The notes under the pieces: generated by a model
What the model saw: only the letters and a program-made list of their open reading frames with translations
Database searches by the model: none
What the model was told of the DNA's origin: nothing
Assembly: GCF_002937075.1 (NCBI RefSeq)
Contig: NZ_NHSJ01000018.1
Coordinates: 37,928 to 101,927, forward strand
Length of the DNA: 64,000 nucleotides
Direction: 5' to 3'
Origin: Rhodoblastus sphagnicola
GTDB taxonomy: Bacteria > Pseudomonadota > Alphaproteobacteria > Rhizobiales > Beijerinckiaceae
Translations under genes and position numbers: made by a program
Shown: positions 63,960-64,000 of the stretch, piece by piece
Position numbering within the stretch: position 1 is the first letter of the stretch
Layout of the letters: every line of letters starts with the position of its first letter

Positions 63960-64000
63960 GTGAACGCCAAACATGTCGAAGGGCCGCCGGTCACCGAGCA
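63960..64000 (+). CDS. Start of a gene cut by the window edge
   Basis: A GTG codon preceded by CAGGAGCCTCCC opens a frame reading MNAKHVEGPPVTE before the end of the window. The AT-rich promoter-like stretch and the ribosome site support a real start. Too little is visible for identification. Confidence 0.45.
   Translation, partial: MNAKHVEGPPVTE

Noticed and set aside
63189..63963. Overlapping plus-strand frames at the right end
   Set aside because: All three frames are partly open, none has a start with ribosome site or a recognisable domain, and the first overlaps the response regulator.

Overview
The window is GC-rich chromosomal DNA from an alphaproteobacterium. CtrA divergent from a FliJ-like gene, Lys/Ala-tailed TopA, dispersed hairpin repeats and a leuA attenuator of the proteobacterial type all point to the order Hyphomicrobiales (Rhizobiales). 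A photosynthetic or methylotrophic branch near Beijerinckiaceae/Methylocystaceae is plausible, but I infer that only from gene content. There is no rRNA, CRISPR array, intact insertion sequence or replication origin. Most of the window is core chromosome with a few accessory or decayed patches.

Layout. 1-7.4 kb: partial pyrB, divergent topA, a Tat-exported hydrolase, a broken GGDEF-EAL gene and a small membrane-anchored protein. 7.5-12.7 kb: a four-gene polysaccharide locus (flippase, glycosyltransferase, O-antigen-ligase-like protein, glycosyltransferase) whose first gene has a textbook CtrA box upstream. 13-19 kb: pyk, an 18-bp x 11 tandem repeat, coaD, two cyclophilins, a methyltransferase, a LOG-family protein and a glutathione peroxidase. 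19-25.7 kb: a catabolic cluster (aromatic-acid-type MFS transporter, acyl-CoA ligase, amidohydrolase, acyl-CoA dehydrogenase, MarR regulator) with a 27-bp palindrome in the MarR/dehydrogenase divergent promoter. 26-28.8 kb: an OprC-like TonB-dependent copper receptor with a DUF2946 protein. 28.9-31.8 kb: radical SAM, methyltransferase and DUF763 genes. 31.9-33.8 kb: an ExbB-ExbD-TonB operon. 33.8-39.1 kb: a type I secretion locus (HlyD, HlyB-like ABC) with an adjacent substrate built from about 75-residue GTFWG repeats. This is the most novel-looking system here. 39.8-49.1 kb: an Hsp70-like protein, glycerate kinase, an AbrB-family membrane protein, an IclR-SMP30 fusion regulator, an acetylpolyamine amidohydrolase-like protein and pta.

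49.3-52.5 kb: an acyltransferase remnant, a YbhN-type membrane protein, FliJ-like and ctrA. 53-55.8 kb: leuA with a leader peptide and attenuator, then coaE. 55.9-57.3 kb: a decayed island between a 3' tRNA-Thr fragment and the intact tRNA-Thr(TGT), containing an IS21 istA remnant and a small foreign-looking gene. 57.4-64 kb: an MHS-type transporter, rlmB, tRNA-Tyr(GTA), a UroD/MtaA-type protein, a frameshifted rhodanese-like gene, a lone response regulator and the first bases of a further gene.

Three families of dispersed intergenic repeats recur through the window. Regulation can be read directly at several points: CtrA sites, MarR and IclR palindromes, leucine attenuation, and a terminator between the secreted substrate and its transporter.
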